A stretch of 64,000 nt of DNA from Lichenostomus cassidix (Eukaryota; Chordata; Aves; Passeriformes; Meliphagidae): NCBI GenBank assembly GCA_008360975.2, contig CM039210.1:6264293-6328292 (forward strand), given 5' to 3'. Position 1 is the stretch's first letter, and each line of letters begins with the position of its first letter. Of the stretch, positions 11,201 through 23,175 are shown piece by piece. The notes below the pieces were generated by a model. It had not been told where the DNA came from. It did no database searches and worked only from the letters and a program-made list of their open reading frames with translations. The translations under genes were made by a program, and so were the position numbers.

Positions 11201-13610
11201 TGTGTGGATGATCTAGTACAGTTGTAGCACATGGGTTGTTTAGTATTAGTGGGAGTAGTAGGTAAGTTAATTGTTTCATCATCATCCAAACTTTAACATA
11301 CCATGCAATTATTAGAACAAAAAGCAAAAGGGTTACTATCAATAAAATGTCAACAGGGTGAAGCATTCAGTTGAAAATTCCAGTAGCTGTAGGTGACCAT
11401 CCAAAAAGAGTGTCCCACCATCAGTGTTCTCCACTTTTCTTCACCCGCTCCATCACACGATGTATATCTTCCATGTCATGATGGACAGTAACCAAAGTCT
11501 TTTGTCCATTCTCTTGGGCTTGTTTCAACAAGCGTCTCAGGTCTGCATGTTGTAACAGTTCCTTTACCAGTGTGAGGTTCATAACAATTGGAGTAGGCTG
11601 TAAATCTTAAATCAGAGTATAGTTAGATTCAAAAAATTGATAGGATATAACAGAAGCTAGATAACTAAAATCGCATCCTCTAAACAAGTGCATATATTAG
11701 AGTGATTACTCATATCTACAGTAAAATTATCTACAAATAAAAAATTGCAAGAGGTTCTCATGCGAACACATCCTTTACCAATATACACAAGTACCATTTC
11801 CAGGTTTTCATTGGGATGAATCTCAAAATGACAAACATTTTGCTCAGTGTCAAGACAAATGTCTTGGGCCTTGATGGTGTTAGTTTCACAAATTAATCCT
11901 TGTTACTCCTGCACAATGCATGCGTCGATATTGACAGTTTGCCATTGATTTCCATCTTTTTGGGCCTATAATCTATGCTCCAGAGGATAGAGTACAGTCC
12001 CATTCTGATTTAAACTTAATGCAATGATTGGGTATATTTCATATACTAAAGCATTGCATATTGTTAACATGAAAGCTAGGGCTCTGCTGCTGATGGGGTC
12101 ATAAGTAAAACTGACTAGGTACCACCAGGATTGGAATTGCCTTTCAAATTTAATCGCATTGTCTCAAATTACCTTTCGAATTTCAGTGGGTAAGGTACTT
12201 TCTTTTCCTTCTCTTATGATTGCAGTTGTCATTGATTGCATCCACAGATGAGCTTGGATACAACTAAAAGCCAAAGAGATATTAGCTTTGACTACACTAA
12301 GTGTATCTATGATCAATTGATGGTCCTTTTCATTAATCCTCTCCCACTGAGGTAATATATCTGTCAGAAGCCATTGATTAGTTCCCAAAGCCAAAAGGGA
12401 AGATCATAGAGGGTGTTGCAGTTTATTTAAGTAATTATTAATTGTGACTAGTTTGTTTATTATTACTTCAGAGTCTATGCCAATTAGAACTCCTAATCCT
12501 GTTCCCAGAATGCCAGTCACATCCCTCCTGGTTCACCTGACTGAAGTGAGAACTTGTTTATGCAACCATCCTGCATAAAAAGTTTTCAGGAATGGTAAAC
12601 AAGCTAGTTGGATTGTGGAAACATTATTCAGCATTAACAGCTTAACTCATCTGAGAGACCATGTTGGGTTAAATAACACTTGATGTTGATCTGTATTTTT
12701 TATTAAGGACCAATGTCATAGATGTGAGGAGACAGTTTGATGGTAGGTGGAGTTGTTGGAGGCTGAGTAGTTAAATATGGTTCTTCAACAAAAATTTAGA
12801 ATTGAATACCCAAGCTTGATCAAAAGTTGGGGTCTGTGCAGAGACACATTACAAGTGTCTGATGGAATATTTCAAAGGTGAGCCAGCACTCATGCTTAAA
12901 AGAGCAGGAATATGCACTGTTTTTCCCTTCAGAATAATTTACAACACCTTTTCCTTCAACATAGTTCACAACGATGTATTAGACTGTTGTCATGCACTTG
13001 GTGTTATTTTGAACTCAGCATCCTATCAAGATGATATCTCCTTTAATTCCCTTTAGAGATGGGATGGGTTGATTTTCACTCTTGTGTCATGGTCCACTTG
13101 TGCCTGAAGAAGATGATGGTGTTGCGCAGTGCCACTGCAGATAAATTTAGGCCAGGTATAGGCATGTCAAAAAGCAGATACTCCTCTATCCATGGCCACC
13201 CTGTTGTACACAGATTCCACTATTTGGGTTCTATAATTAAAAAATCAAATTATGGTTCCACGTCCTGTTTTCCTCATGAACAAGATGTGAAGCACAGGTT
13301 GTGTAAAAGTGAAATTGTACCAACAATCTGGTTCTGATTTCTGGTAACAGGATTTCTTGTTACTTGCTTCAATAAAGTCAATATGGTATATTTTAATTTC
13401 AGTGGGGTTTTCACGAGAAGACCCAGTGATTGCTCTGCACCCTATTTTTATTCCTTCCCCAGGCATTGCTTGGAGTGCCAATATTTCACAAATGTCATGG
13501 TTGTTATGAGTGATCTTGATTCCTACATCAACAATTTTCTCCCATTTCCACTTGTTTTTGAAATATAATTCAGCTTCATCTACAACTACAACAACAAGGT
13601 TCAAATTGTC
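11200..13610 (-). pseudogene. env: Degenerate class II env (SU and TM)
   Basis: A minus-strand env remnant. The surface part reads in a 120-codon frame at 13604-13245, and the transmembrane part in a 76-codon frame at 12394-12164. This includes 'NISLAFSCIQAHLW' and 'TLPTEIRKVI', an ectodomain pattern I associate with avian class II ERV envelopes. Further down, about 11400-11260, the translation becomes a long hydrophobic membrane anchor ending near 'LLFVLIIAWYVKVW'. Stops and frameshifts separate the pieces, so no full protein can be made. The original function would be host-cell attachment and fusion. No matching LTR, gag or pol could be tied to it: upstream it meets an inserted LTR at 13685. 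Class II assignment is fairly sure, the exact boundaries are not. Confidence 0.7.
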
Positions 13611-13684
13611 CTTACCTTTGAGTGGAATCCCAACACGTGTGGTGTACTTAACATAAGCTTAGGAGCATGGCCATTCTGCACCTT

Positions 13685-13947
13685 TGTCGCTGTTGAGCAG
13701 CTAACAGAGTAATGAAAGCACCAGTTCTCAGTGGCAAGAAGGAATGACCTTTATTGTTTTGATTTCATCACATATATAGAGTTCTCAAAAGTCACCCAGA
13801 TTGGTCAGTCAGAAGCCTTCCCCCAGGCCTGATTGGCCAGGCCTGCACTGTCCAAGTTCTGGGACACTGTTCCAATAACATCCAAACTTTATCTTTATTT
13901 ATAAAACACAAGAAGAATTCTCGTGGGAAAAACCTGTGCTAGCCACA
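13685..13947 (-). mobile_element. Solo LTR, family 6, TSD CACCTT
   Basis: 263 bp. On the plus strand it runs TGTCGCTG to GCCACA, so the LTR itself is on the minus strand. CACCTT lies at 13679-13684 and 13948-13953. The exact 6-bp duplication marks a class II integration. Confidence 0.88.
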
Positions 13948-13953
13948 CACCTT

Positions 13954-14630
13954 GATTATGAGTTGGGGGGAATTGCATTGTCAGGGCATAGAATAATATC
14001 ATAAATCCAACCTGTTGACTTTCCATCCTCAAAATTTATGTCTCCATATAATGATGCATAGCATAAATAGTATCACAGATAAAGCCAATGACAGTATTCC
14101 TTGTATACATTCAAGGCTGGTGTAGCCTAATCCATCCGTCCATGTGCAGTTCATTCAGCATTCCTTTGAAACAGAAAAGAAAGGAAATATGCTTGGTTGA
14201 AAATGCAACCAGCAGTGTTAATTGAAAAGACAGTTTTGAGATTCAGGTGGAATCTCCATTACTTCACAAAGTGCTTGCCACATGACTGTTGCAGCTTCCC
14301 CTGCAGTTTCAGGGGGCTGTCCTCCAATCAGTTTATTTGGAGAGAGTGTAAAATTTTGGCAAGTGCAAAGTGCAATCCTGGAGGAGTGTTAATACTCCTG
14401 TGGGAGTCTGTTAAAGGTGTATGGCATCCCCTTCCAGGCAAGCACAAATTTTGCTTTGCTGTGTTCCAGTGAAAACCTCAGATGTAAAAGATATGCCCCT
14501 TCCATGAAAAACATATCTTTCACATCCCGGGCTGCCATTCACAATTGGGACACTTTCTGAATTTGTGTTATAAGTTCTGAAATTTTTAGAACAGCAGCAG
14601 TTGAAGACAGTATTGGCATGCAATTTGTCT
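13954..14630. other. No recognisable gene
   Basis: AT-rich sequence before the satellite block. No protein family was recognised in its short frames. Confidence 0.35.
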
Positions 14631-15065
14631 AGGAGCAATCCTTGGATATGCATAAATTTAGAAGGTGGAATCCCAATTTCAGCCATGGGTTTCTGGACAA
14701 GAAGGCACTTTTCCATTAAAAGAGCTAAGAAGGTTCTTTTCCATAAAAAGGAAAGCACAGAGCCACAGTGTTTGGAAGGCAAGTGAGAGCTGTCCCTCAG
14801 GAGGCCAAGGCCAGTCAGACTTGACAGTAATGATAGGTTTTGTCTGGGAGCACTCCTTGGATATAGGGAATTTTGGAGGTGGAATCCCAGTTTTGGCCAT
14901 GGACACCTGGAGAAGGACGGTTCTTTCCTGCAGGAAGGAAAGCATGGAGCCCTGGTGTTTTAGGGGCAGATGAGAACCAGCCCTTGACATAGCAAGGTCA
15001 GCTGGACCTGTCAGCCCCTGGGAGGTCAAGTCAGCAAGACCTGTTCCTCGTTTCCTTGCATCCAT
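14631..15065 (+). repeat. Satellite-like tandem repeat, ~215 bp unit, two copies
   Basis: 'ggagca(a/c)tccttggatat' occurs at 14632 and 14847, and each is followed by the same order of blocks: 'ggtggaatccca', 'gccatgg', a cytosine-poor stretch and 'gcacagagcc/gcatggagcc'. The spacing is about 215 bp. The open frames on both strands reflect the repeated composition. Confidence 0.7.
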
Positions 15066-15381
15066 TGGGCCCTGCAATGTCAAAATGGCCTCTTGGTTCT
15101 GTGAGGCCTCGTGGATCCACAATGGTATCCTTGGTTTTGCTGTGTCACAATGAACTCTTGATTACAACAGGCCCTGCAGTGTCACAATGGCCTTTTTTTT
15201 CATGGGGCCTTGCAGTGTCACAATGGTCTCTTTGATTCCATAGGGCCCTGCAGTTTCACAGTGGTCCCCCTGGTTCCATGACACCCTGAAATGTCACAAT
15301 GATGTCCATAGTTCCATGAGGCCCCGCGGTGTCACAATGGACCCATTATTTGAAAAAAGTCCCATAGTGTCACGAGGATCT

Positions 15382-15817
15382 GATACCTTAATAATTTCAG
15401 GTTTTTTTCCTCTTCATGTATCTGTAACTTGGTGTAGTTCTGTGCTCTTACAAAATGCTGAAAACTTCTGTTCTCAACACATTTAACCAAAACAAAGCTC
15501 TCTGGATAGAGACTCAAGGGCTCTTCATTACCCTAGGGCTTGGAAATATGTAAACAACAGTGGAAAGGGGAAGCAGGGCCTGGGGCAGTCAGTATCATCA
15601 CCTAAAGGTGTGATTGGAGAATTAGGGACCAATATGCTAATAAGACAAAACTTATAAAAGGTGAAGAGCTCGTGACCCGAGTGTCCATTTTGGGTGTAGT
15701 CCCCGAGGGGGACTTTGCTTGCCCAAATGTACCTTGAAGGCCTTGAATAAATTTGTCCACTTTTTATACACCTAATTGTCTTGGCCTCTGTTTCAGGTAG
15801 CCTGTTTCAGGCATCAA
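15382..15817 (+). mobile_element. LTR-like insertion within the minisatellite
   Basis: The minisatellite pattern stops and resumes around it. Inside are a TATA box ('cttataaaagg', about 15650), a GC-rich transcribed part and 'gaataaatttg' (about 15748), the usual LTR order. Candidate ends are TGATACC and GGCATCA, but the flanking duplication is not clean. Confidence 0.55.
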
Positions 15818-16938
15818 TCTCCTTAGTTCTGCAGGGTAACAATTGCCCCTTGTTTACAAAAGGCCCCTCAGTGTGACAATGGTTCCCCTTGGTTCCTTGG
15901 GCCCTCTCAGTGTCACAGTGGTCTCCTTGGTTCCATCGGGCTCCACAATTCCATGGAGCCCCACAGTCTAACAATGGGCACCTTGGTCCTGCAGTGTTAC
16001 AATGGGTCCTTTGTTACCTGAGGCCCCACAGTTTCACAATGGTATCCATGGTTCCATGAGGCCTAGCAGTGTCACAATTTTCTCCTTGGTTCTGCAGTGT
16101 CATGGTAGACCCTTGGTTCTATGAGTCCCTGCAAAGTAACAATGGTCCCTTGATTACATGAGTCCCCAGAGTGGCACAATGGACCCTGGGATTCATGAGG
16201 CCCTGCAGTGTCACAATGATCTCTTGGTTTCATGAGGCCTCGTAGTATCAGAATGATCTTGGTTCCATGGGGCCTTGCAGTGTCACAATAATACCCTTGA
16301 CTCCATTGTGCCCTTCACTGTCACAATAGATCCTTTGTTCCATTGGGCTTCACCGTGTCACAAGGGCCCCCTTGGTTCCATGAGGCCTCACAGTGTAACA
16401 ATGTTCTCCTTGGTTATGCAGTATCACAATGGCCCCTTGGTTCCATGGGGCCTGGCAGTGTTGCAGCAGCCACTTGATTCCTTGAGGCCTCACAATGTCT
16501 CATGACTTCGTGGTTCCATTGGGAACATGGCACCTTGTTTCCACGGACCCCACAATGTCACTATGATCCCCTTTGTTCCACGAAGCCCTACAGTGCCACG
16601 ATGTTCTCTTGGTTATATGAGGCTACGAAGTATCATAATGGTCTTCATGGTCCCATGAGGCCATACAGGGTCACAATGGCCTCTTGGTTCCATGAGGCCC
16701 CACAGTGTCACAATGGCCCCTTTGTTCTATGAGGCCCTGTGGTGTCACAATGGCCTCATTGGTTCCATAGGGCCCTGTAGTGTCAGAGTGGATTCCATTG
16801 TTCCATGAGGCCCTGCACTGTCACAATGGCCCTTTTCTTCCACGAGGCCCTGCAGTATCACAATGGCCCCTTGGCTCCATGGCACCCCATAGTATCACCA
16901 TGGACTCCTAAGTTCCACAGCACCACATTGTACCCTTG

Positions 16939-17200
16939 TGTCGCTGTTGAGCCGCTAGCAGAGAAAAGAACCCAGTTCTCAGTGGCAAGAAGGAAAAGAC
17001 CTTTATTGTTTTGATTTCATCATATATATAGAGTTTTCAAAGGTCACCCAGATTAGTCAGTCAGAAACCTCCCCCTAGGCCTGATTGACCAGGCCTGCAC
17101 CGTCCAAATCCTGGGACACTGTTTTCAATAACATCCAAACTTTATCTTTATTTATAAAACACAAAAGGAATTCTTATGGGAAAGACCTGTGCTAGCCACA
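16939..17200 (-). mobile_element. Solo LTR, family 6, TSD CCCTTG
   Basis: 262 bp between TGTCGCTG and GCCACA on the plus strand. CCCTTG at 16933-16938 and 17201-17206 is an exact 6-bp duplication of minisatellite sequence, so it landed in a pre-existing array. Confidence 0.9.
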
Positions 17201-17455
17201 CCCTTGGTTACGCAAGGCCACACAGTGTGACAATGGCTCCTTGATCCCATGAAGCCATGCAGTGTCACAATGGCCCCTTAGTTCCATGAGGCCCTGCAGT
17301 GTCACAATGGCCCCATGGTTCCACAAAGCCCCACAGTGTCATAATGGTCTCCATGGTTCTATGAGGCTCTGTAGTGTAACAATGGTCTACTTGTTTTTGC
17401 AGTGTCACAATGGACCCATTGTTTGGTAAAGTGCCCCAGTGTCACAAGACTATCC

Positions 17456-17870
17456 TTGTTTCCGCATCATCACCCAAAAGTTCCAGGGGTAATACACGTT
17501 CAGGTGCAGGTGGGAATGCCCAGGTACCTCCCATGTCTGATGCAACACTCTGGGTCATGCGCAGTCATCTGATGAAAGCCTCAGAAATTAGTCTGGAGTG
17601 CTTTTGGGATCACTGATGGTTTATGGCCCCTTCTAATGATATGATGCTATTCAGCCCTGCTCCTTGTGCCGGTGTGTTGGGACTAGTTGTGCCTTCCAAG
17701 GGGAATTGGCCTGATAGAAGCCATCACCCACCTCTGCAGGATCTGCTTTTTCCCAGCCTTTTCCCTGATCTGGAGGGAAAACCTTTGTTTAAGGCATTGG
17801 CCTTGGGCCATCAGGGACACAGGCAGTGGGTTTGTCTGAACAAAGTTTGTCTATCCCACCTTCTCGGATT
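17456..17870. other. Unassigned sequence
   Basis: Possibly degenerate pol downstream of the RNase H fragment on the minus strand. I could not recognise it. Confidence 0.3.
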
Positions 17871-17879
17871 CTCTTAACC

Positions 17880-18225
17880 CCTGATAGACACCTTTTTTAC
17901 TTGGTTGCATTTTGGTCTGTTGCAGATGTAAGAGATGTAAGATGCAGGAGATGTAAGATGCAGTTGCCAGTCTTCTTTTTCTCCAGATGACTTTGTTTAG
18001 TTTTAGATTTTTCATTGATGTAATCAGTTCAGCTCTTTGTGATGATACATCTGATAGCAAGGCTTTTGCTTGGTTTACCTGGGTTGTAGTTGTCACTGCA
18101 TAACCTGTCATTTGTTTGCCATCTCTCGTGAAGCTGCTCTTGTCTGCATACAGCTCCCAGTCTGGATCTTCTGGAGGCACATCCTTCAGGTCTGGTCTGC
18201 TGGAATAGGCTTCTTTCATGGTCTG
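17880..18225 (-). pseudogene. pol: Class I pol fragment: RNase H domain
   Basis: A 122-codon minus-strand frame (18219-17851) begins in the RT-RNase H linker and contains 'DWELYADKSSF', 'MTGYAVTTTTQV' and 'SSQRAELI'. These correspond to the first catalytic Asp and the catalytic Glu of a gammaretrovirus-type RNase H, which removes RNA from RNA-DNA hybrids. The usual Gly after the first Asp is Lys here. The frame loses resemblance after residue ~70 and no TDS motif follows. It is not contiguous with ERV A, whose RNase H is separate, so it is a stray fragment of another provirus. Confidence 0.75.
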
Positions 18226-19440
18226 CAGTCATACTCAGATATATTATCAGTTAGCATGGAGAACAGAGATATACCAGGATAGACAACAAACATTTTCAGA
18301 ATAATATTACTCTGTTCCAATAACATGGCGTGAGGTACCTGTTCTTGGTGTTCACAGAATAAATTTAGAGTGAGGCAATTCTTAGATGCAGCAATCCTTG
18401 GCTGCTGGTCGAATGCAGCAATTCTCAGCTGCTGGTTGGATGCAGCAATTCTTAGCTGCTGCCTTCTCCAGTTTTCCAGTTCCTTTGCCAGCTGATTTCT
18501 GGATATAGTTGGCTGTTCTTTAAACTCTCAGATAAGACTGTCTCGGCTAGCTGGCTTCTTTTCCCTGTGTTAGAATTCTTCCACAGAACAGCAAAGAGTC
18601 CTTGGCCTTTTTTATTCACAGGGATGCAGGAGAAGGTAGTTTTGAATTTACTTTAGTAAATCATCCTGAACTATCTGTTATTTTCTTCCTTTTGTAAAAT
18701 TCTAATAGAACTTTTTTAAGGAGAATTTGGCAAATAGAGAAACTGATGAATCACTTAGTGTTTTCTTAATCCATATTTCAAAGGTGCAAAGAAAGGTCTT
18801 ATTTCTATTACTCCTGTGGCACTAGTAGGTCTTACAGTACCTTGACTCAGTTTCCCTTTTAAGGTGTTTATTAAAAGAGGACTCGGTTTGCTTATAGCCT
18901 GTTTTAAAGGAGCCTGGAAAACAGCTTCTTTTTCTTTGACATTTCTTTGTTGGGTAGTAAAGAAGAGAGGGGCAGCTAGAGTAGCCCCACTTCCACAGAC
19001 CCGCACAGCAGGGCAGGAGATACACACACCTGAGAATACCCCTGGTACAACTGCTTCGCCTGTGCTGGCCCCTTGCTGCTGCTCGCAGCTGCTTTCATTT
19101 CCATGTCGCTCTAAAACAAAACTTGTTACTATGGAAACCACCATTGAGCCCTCTGTAGAAGCTGTGTTCCTGCCCACACAGGTGACATAAGTGTGAGAAA
19201 TGAAGCTCACTATTGTAAAATTTTAAGCATTTATTAACAAAAAGATAATAGGGGACAAAATGAAAAACTCGTTCCACAAAGTAGAGGGAACGGCACTGGG
19301 TGCTTAGCTACCAACACGAGTGTGGCAGGACCTCCCCCCTCCCCCTTCTCTCTCTCCCTGATCGCTGGCTAGAGATGAATGGCTCAAATTAAGTTGATAA
19401 GCTTAATCCTAGCTATCTAGTCCTGGCGCCTGGAAGCCAA
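18226..19440. other. Unassigned, with a short 26-bp tandem repeat
   Basis: At 18385-18462 'gcagcaat(t/c)ct(t/c)(a/g)gctgctgg' recurs three times, with a period of about 26 bp. A 151-codon minus frame at 19210-18755 has no domain I can name. It may be decayed proviral coding sequence. Confidence 0.35.
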
Positions 19441-20050
19441 GGTGAGACACTGAGAAAATGTGAAGAATTTTTGAGTGACTGCAAATCCACATACTCTTTT
19501 CCTATAAAAAACACCACGAAACCTCGGAAAGGTAGAAGCTTTCTACATGGACATTGGAGAGTGAATTAAAGTCTTCTCCCCAGGGTTTGGACGCAGCCCT
19601 GTGGTTACTTCCCTGGGATTGAGTGAGGAAGCTTAATGTATTCCAGCTCCAAAATTGGATTTGGTAAGATCATTGAGTTCCTAGATTGTATTATTCTGGC
19701 TAACTTATAGGTACCTTTCTTAACTTGCATTAAGCAAGCATTTCTTAACTTGCATTTCAGCTAGCTCAAGCAAGCATTTCTTAACTTGCATTATAACTCA
19801 AGCAAGCATTTCTTAACTTGCATTATAACTAACTATTTTTATAGTTCAAGCAAGGTTTTACCCCATAATTGCATTTTTAACTATTATAGTGTTGCAATTA
19901 TGTATTCATTGTGTGTTTATGTGTGTCAATCTGTTCTATGTTTGTATGCTTGTTATTTTCTGTGTCTAATAAATGGTATTTTTAGATTAATCGGCCAAAT
20001 ATCAAAGAATCTTGCGAACGGGACTAAGTCTTGGGGAACTAGCTATCTTA
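19440..20050 (+). repeat. LTR-like repeat related to 640-960
   Basis: Shares order and motifs with the first kilobase ('cttctcccc', 'gttacttcc', 'attccag', 'ataggtacct', 'ctaataaatgg'). Within it, at 19715-19828, 'caagcatttcttaacttgca' recurs about four times. Ends were not determined. Confidence 0.4.
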
Positions 20051-20335
20051 AAGTCTGTCAAACTGCAAAAACACATAAAACTCCTGTCTCCCATGCAAGA
20101 CAACAAGGAAGCCAGAGGCATCCCTCCTGGCTAGGGGATACAGATTTTATAATCCCCTAACACCGCCTCCTTTAGGTGCTCTGATTGGCTTGTTCTCTTC
20201 AGTCCTCATTGGCTTGTCATTTCTAGGGTCTTCTGATAGGTTAGCTGCTTGCCCAGCTCTCCCCTTATGCTAATTAACACCCACTTATCTCCCCTTTCTT
20301 AACTAAACAAAACTTTTAACAGGAACATATAACAA

Positions 20336-20512
20336 TCAGTGGTAACCATAACATTTAACAATAAGCCACAACAAATCAATAAAGGTTTAACAATTAGCCA
20401 TAACAAATCAATAGAGGTAACCATAACATTTAACGATTAGCCATAACAAATTAGCAGAGGTAACCATAACATATACACAACCATTAACAAATAACCATAA
20501 CAAAAACCTCAT
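20336..20512 (+). repeat. Imperfect tandem repeat, 'gccataacaaat' units
   Basis: Three imperfect copies of a 32-43 bp unit with 'taaccataacattta' and 'agccataacaaat(c/t)a'. It is A-rich, with no coding potential. Confidence 0.65.
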
Positions 20513-20666
20513 AACCCTTTATGAAAGACAACTCCATGACTTCATTTATAACAAATTCCTCCTCCTTCTTTCTTGCTTACAACATTTGGCTTTCGTAATC
20601 ATTCTCAATTCCATTTATTCATAAATTAACTGGGCCTCCAGGGAAATATCTTCGAAGTCATGATTC

Positions 20667-21060
20667 TTAGTGCTGCCCACTCTCTATAATTCCTCCCCCA
20701 AGGTTATGTTCAGAACATACCCACTCTTCCCCTTTTGGACACTCCCCTCTTAACTGTTGTGCAACCGTTCCCAGATTATCAGCAATACAATAGGTCTTTC
20801 TATCTTCGGTGCAGATCTCTAATTTAAATGGGTCTAAGCACTTGTTGTCTGTATGAATATGTGTGCTAAGGAGAGATCTCTGGGTCATCTCCAAATAAAG
20901 GGACTGGTAGCATTTGTGGCAGGAATCCGTGCTAATAGCCACAGAAGGATTAGCAGAGGTCCGGCATGGGATGCTTCTCCACTCTCCATACCTGTAGGGC
21001 TGCAGCCTACAGTAGAGTAGTTGACTCACTGTGGTAGATGCTATACCCAACCCGGTCTTG
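20667..21060 (-). pseudogene. env: ERV A env, N-terminal SU fragment (probable)
   Basis: A 127-codon minus-strand frame downstream of the ERV A integrase, where env should begin. It is rich in cysteine ('SCHKCYQSL', 'NKCLDPFKLEICTED') and ends early. The position and Cys pattern support a retroviral surface subunit, but no receptor-binding or fusion motif can be identified. No TM domain or 3' LTR was found beyond it, so ERV A is truncated here. A frame at 21376-21125, with a hydrophobic stretch, may be the leader. Confidence 0.5.
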
Positions 21061-21315
21061 CCCTCCGCATCTTCTTGTTGAGTTAATTCTCAGTCCCTTT
21101 AACAGATGTAGTGCTTTCTCACCCTTACCGCCATCCGAATTGATGCAATTTTGTTAATAATCCAATCACTTGAGCTGTTAAGAGGTGAGTGTATGTGTAG
21201 TATGGGAGGGGGGTGAGCAGGATATTTCCCAAAAAGGTCCTTACAAATCTAAAGAACAGTTTACTATACTTTACTAGTCCCAAGAAAATTGATAAAAGGT
21301 TAGCAGCCCTGGTAG

Positions 21316-22360
21316 TTACTTGAGTCCCCTTTTCAGAGTTAACTTTGTATTGCCTGGGGTGCTTGTTTCTGTCCACTCCTTTGGTTCCTCCACAGGTCCT
21401 TTAACGCGGCTTGCATGGGTCCATCCTTTTTCTTTGGTTCGGATTGCGGCTTCCGTAGTCAGCAACACCTGGAAGGGACCTTTCCATTGAGGAGTTAAGG
21501 ATTGTTCTCTCCAAGCCTTGACCAATACCCATTCTCCTGGGCGGATATTATGGATTTTAAAGTCTAAGGGGGTGGATTGGGGAAGTAACCCTTTAGATCG
21601 AAGGCCCTCCAGAGTTTTTGCTATGGTGGTGGTGTACTTTCTAGCACTAGCCTCCCCTCCTTCATAGGTAGCGATCTCATGTCGTGCTGTTAAAAAGGGT
21701 AACCCAAACATCATCTCATAAGGGGAGACTCCCAAGTCAGCTTGAGGTTGTGTTCTGATTCTTAATAGGGCTAGTCGCAAACATTTTACCCAGGACATTT
21801 GAGTTTCCATCATCAATTTAGTTAATGCCATTTTTAGGGTCTGATTCATTCTTTCCACCCATCCTGAGCTCTGTGGATGCCACGGAGTGTGCAGCTTCCA
21901 TTCAATTCCCAAACTTTGAGCCAATTTTTAAAAACTTTTGAAGTAAAATGTGTCCCTTGGTCCGAATCAATTCTGTTTACCATCCCATACCTTGGGATAA
22001 TTTATTCCAATAAGATTTTGCACACCACATTTGCTCTAGCCCTGGCCATTGGGAAAGCCTCCACCCAGTGGGTTAAATGATCCACCATCACTAGCAAAAT
22101 CTTCCACCTTTGCACCTGAGGGAGTTCGGTGAAGTCCACCTGTATACTCTGGAATGGTCTTACTGCTAACTCCTGGCCTCCGGGTATGGTCTTCCTCATT
22201 ATTTTTTTTTATTTACCTTTTGGCAGATCACACACCCCTCCATTACCTTCTTTGCCAATCCATAAATTCCAATACACCCATAATCCCTCAGGAAATGGTC
22301 ATATAAAGCTTGAGTGCCCCAATGGGTTTTCTGATGTATATTTTCCAAAGTTTTCCTAGC
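21316..22360 (-). pseudogene. pol: ERV A integrase (broken)
   Basis: Gammaretrovirus-type integrase, which joins viral DNA ends to the host chromosome. The zinc-binding N-terminus ends the frame at 22199 ('CVICQKVNKKK'). The core begins at about 22199 with 'IQVDFTELPQ' (first catalytic Asp), then meets a stop near 22005. It resumes at 21924 with 'HPQSSGWVERMNQ', which holds the catalytic Glu, and runs through 'YEMMFGLP' to the C-terminal domain ('GEWVLVKAW', 'WKGPFQVLL'). The segment that would hold the second Asp is in a disrupted frame. At least two stops or shifts disable it. It is homologous to the ERV B and ERV D integrases in this window. Confidence 0.85.
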
Positions 22361-23101
22361 TAGTGCTTTACTCAAAAGTTGTCTCCCATCACATAGTTTC
22401 CACCTTCCATACTTGTCCTTGTTACCCCCTATTTTGATTAGTTCCCTTTCCTCTGCCTCGCTAAACTTTGGGGTTTCCCACTTTTCAACATCTGATGTTA
22501 TAACCATTAAGACCCTTTTACTTCCATTTACAGCAGCTTCCTTAGCCTCTCTATCTGCCAGATTGTTTCCCCTTATTTCCAAGGATGTCCCTCTTTGATG
22601 TCCCCTTACATGTACCACTGCAATTTCCTCCGGTCCCTTCAAAGCTTCCAATATTTCCAAAATGAGTTGTTCATGGACCAATCCTTTTCCTTTTGTATTC
22701 AACAACCCCCTTTCCTCCCAGATCTTACCAAACGTATGTACCACTCCAAATGCATACTTAGAATCAGTGTAAATGGTCCCTTTCTTTTGCACCAGATATT
22801 CCAAACCTCTCTTTAGAGCATAGAGCTCACAGCATTGGACAGACCAGTTGGATGGTAATTTCCCTTTCTCTATTACCTTCATGGTGTTTCCATCTATGAC
22901 TGCATATCCTGAATGTCTTTTTCGTTGTATGCATCTGGAGGACCCATCTATGAACAATTCTTTTCCTTCAAGAAGGGGCTGATCCACCAGATCTTCCCTT
23001 ACCTTTGTTTGGTAATTTACAACTTCTAAACAGTCATGGGTCAGATCCTCCTGGAGGTCCCCATACAGAAACTGGGCTGGATTAAGACTTCTGTCAACCA
23101 T
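22199..23101 (-). pseudogene. pol: ERV A RNase H and IN zinc-binding domain
   Basis: A 300-codon frame. It starts in the RT connection, then has RNase H with 'LFIDGSS' (first Asp), 'QCCELYALKRGL' (Glu), 'IYTDSKYAFGVVH' (Asp) and 'NNLADREAKEAA' (last Asp), so all four catalytic carboxylates are visible. It then enters the integrase HHCC finger ('HWGTQALYDHF', 'CVICQ'). The frame is open but ends at a stop at 22199. A stop at 23104-23102, in the same frame, separates it from the RT side. Confidence 0.85.
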
Positions 23102-23175
23102 TTACTTGCCTTTTGATTTAAAACATTTCTTACTGCATGCGGAGTGTGTACAATTAGCTTCCCCCCAAAAGTCAG

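Larger units (their letters stand above)
15066..17455 (+). repeat. Minisatellite, ~37 bp unit ('...gtgtcacaatgg...')
   Basis: Dozens of imperfect units built around 'ttggttccatgaggcc' and 'gcagtgtcacaatgg', period about 37-38 bp, sometimes expanded or truncated. Occupied segments are 15066-15380, 15820-16938 and 17201-17455. The array is interrupted by an LTR-like insertion at about 15382-15817 and by the solo LTR at 16939-17200. Frames through it are repetitive and not genes. Confidence 0.9.

Noticed and set aside
16275..17014. Three 69-76 codon frames with similar peptides
   Set aside because: They are translations of the minisatellite; the similarity reflects the 37-bp unit.
15066..17455. 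Possible CRISPR-like array of regularly spaced repeats
   Set aside because: Units are contiguous, imperfect and without unique spacers, in a vertebrate-type retroviral context. It is a minisatellite.
18755..19210. 151-codon minus-strand frame considered as retroviral pro or gag
   Set aside because: No DTG, zinc knuckle or other signature; left unassigned.
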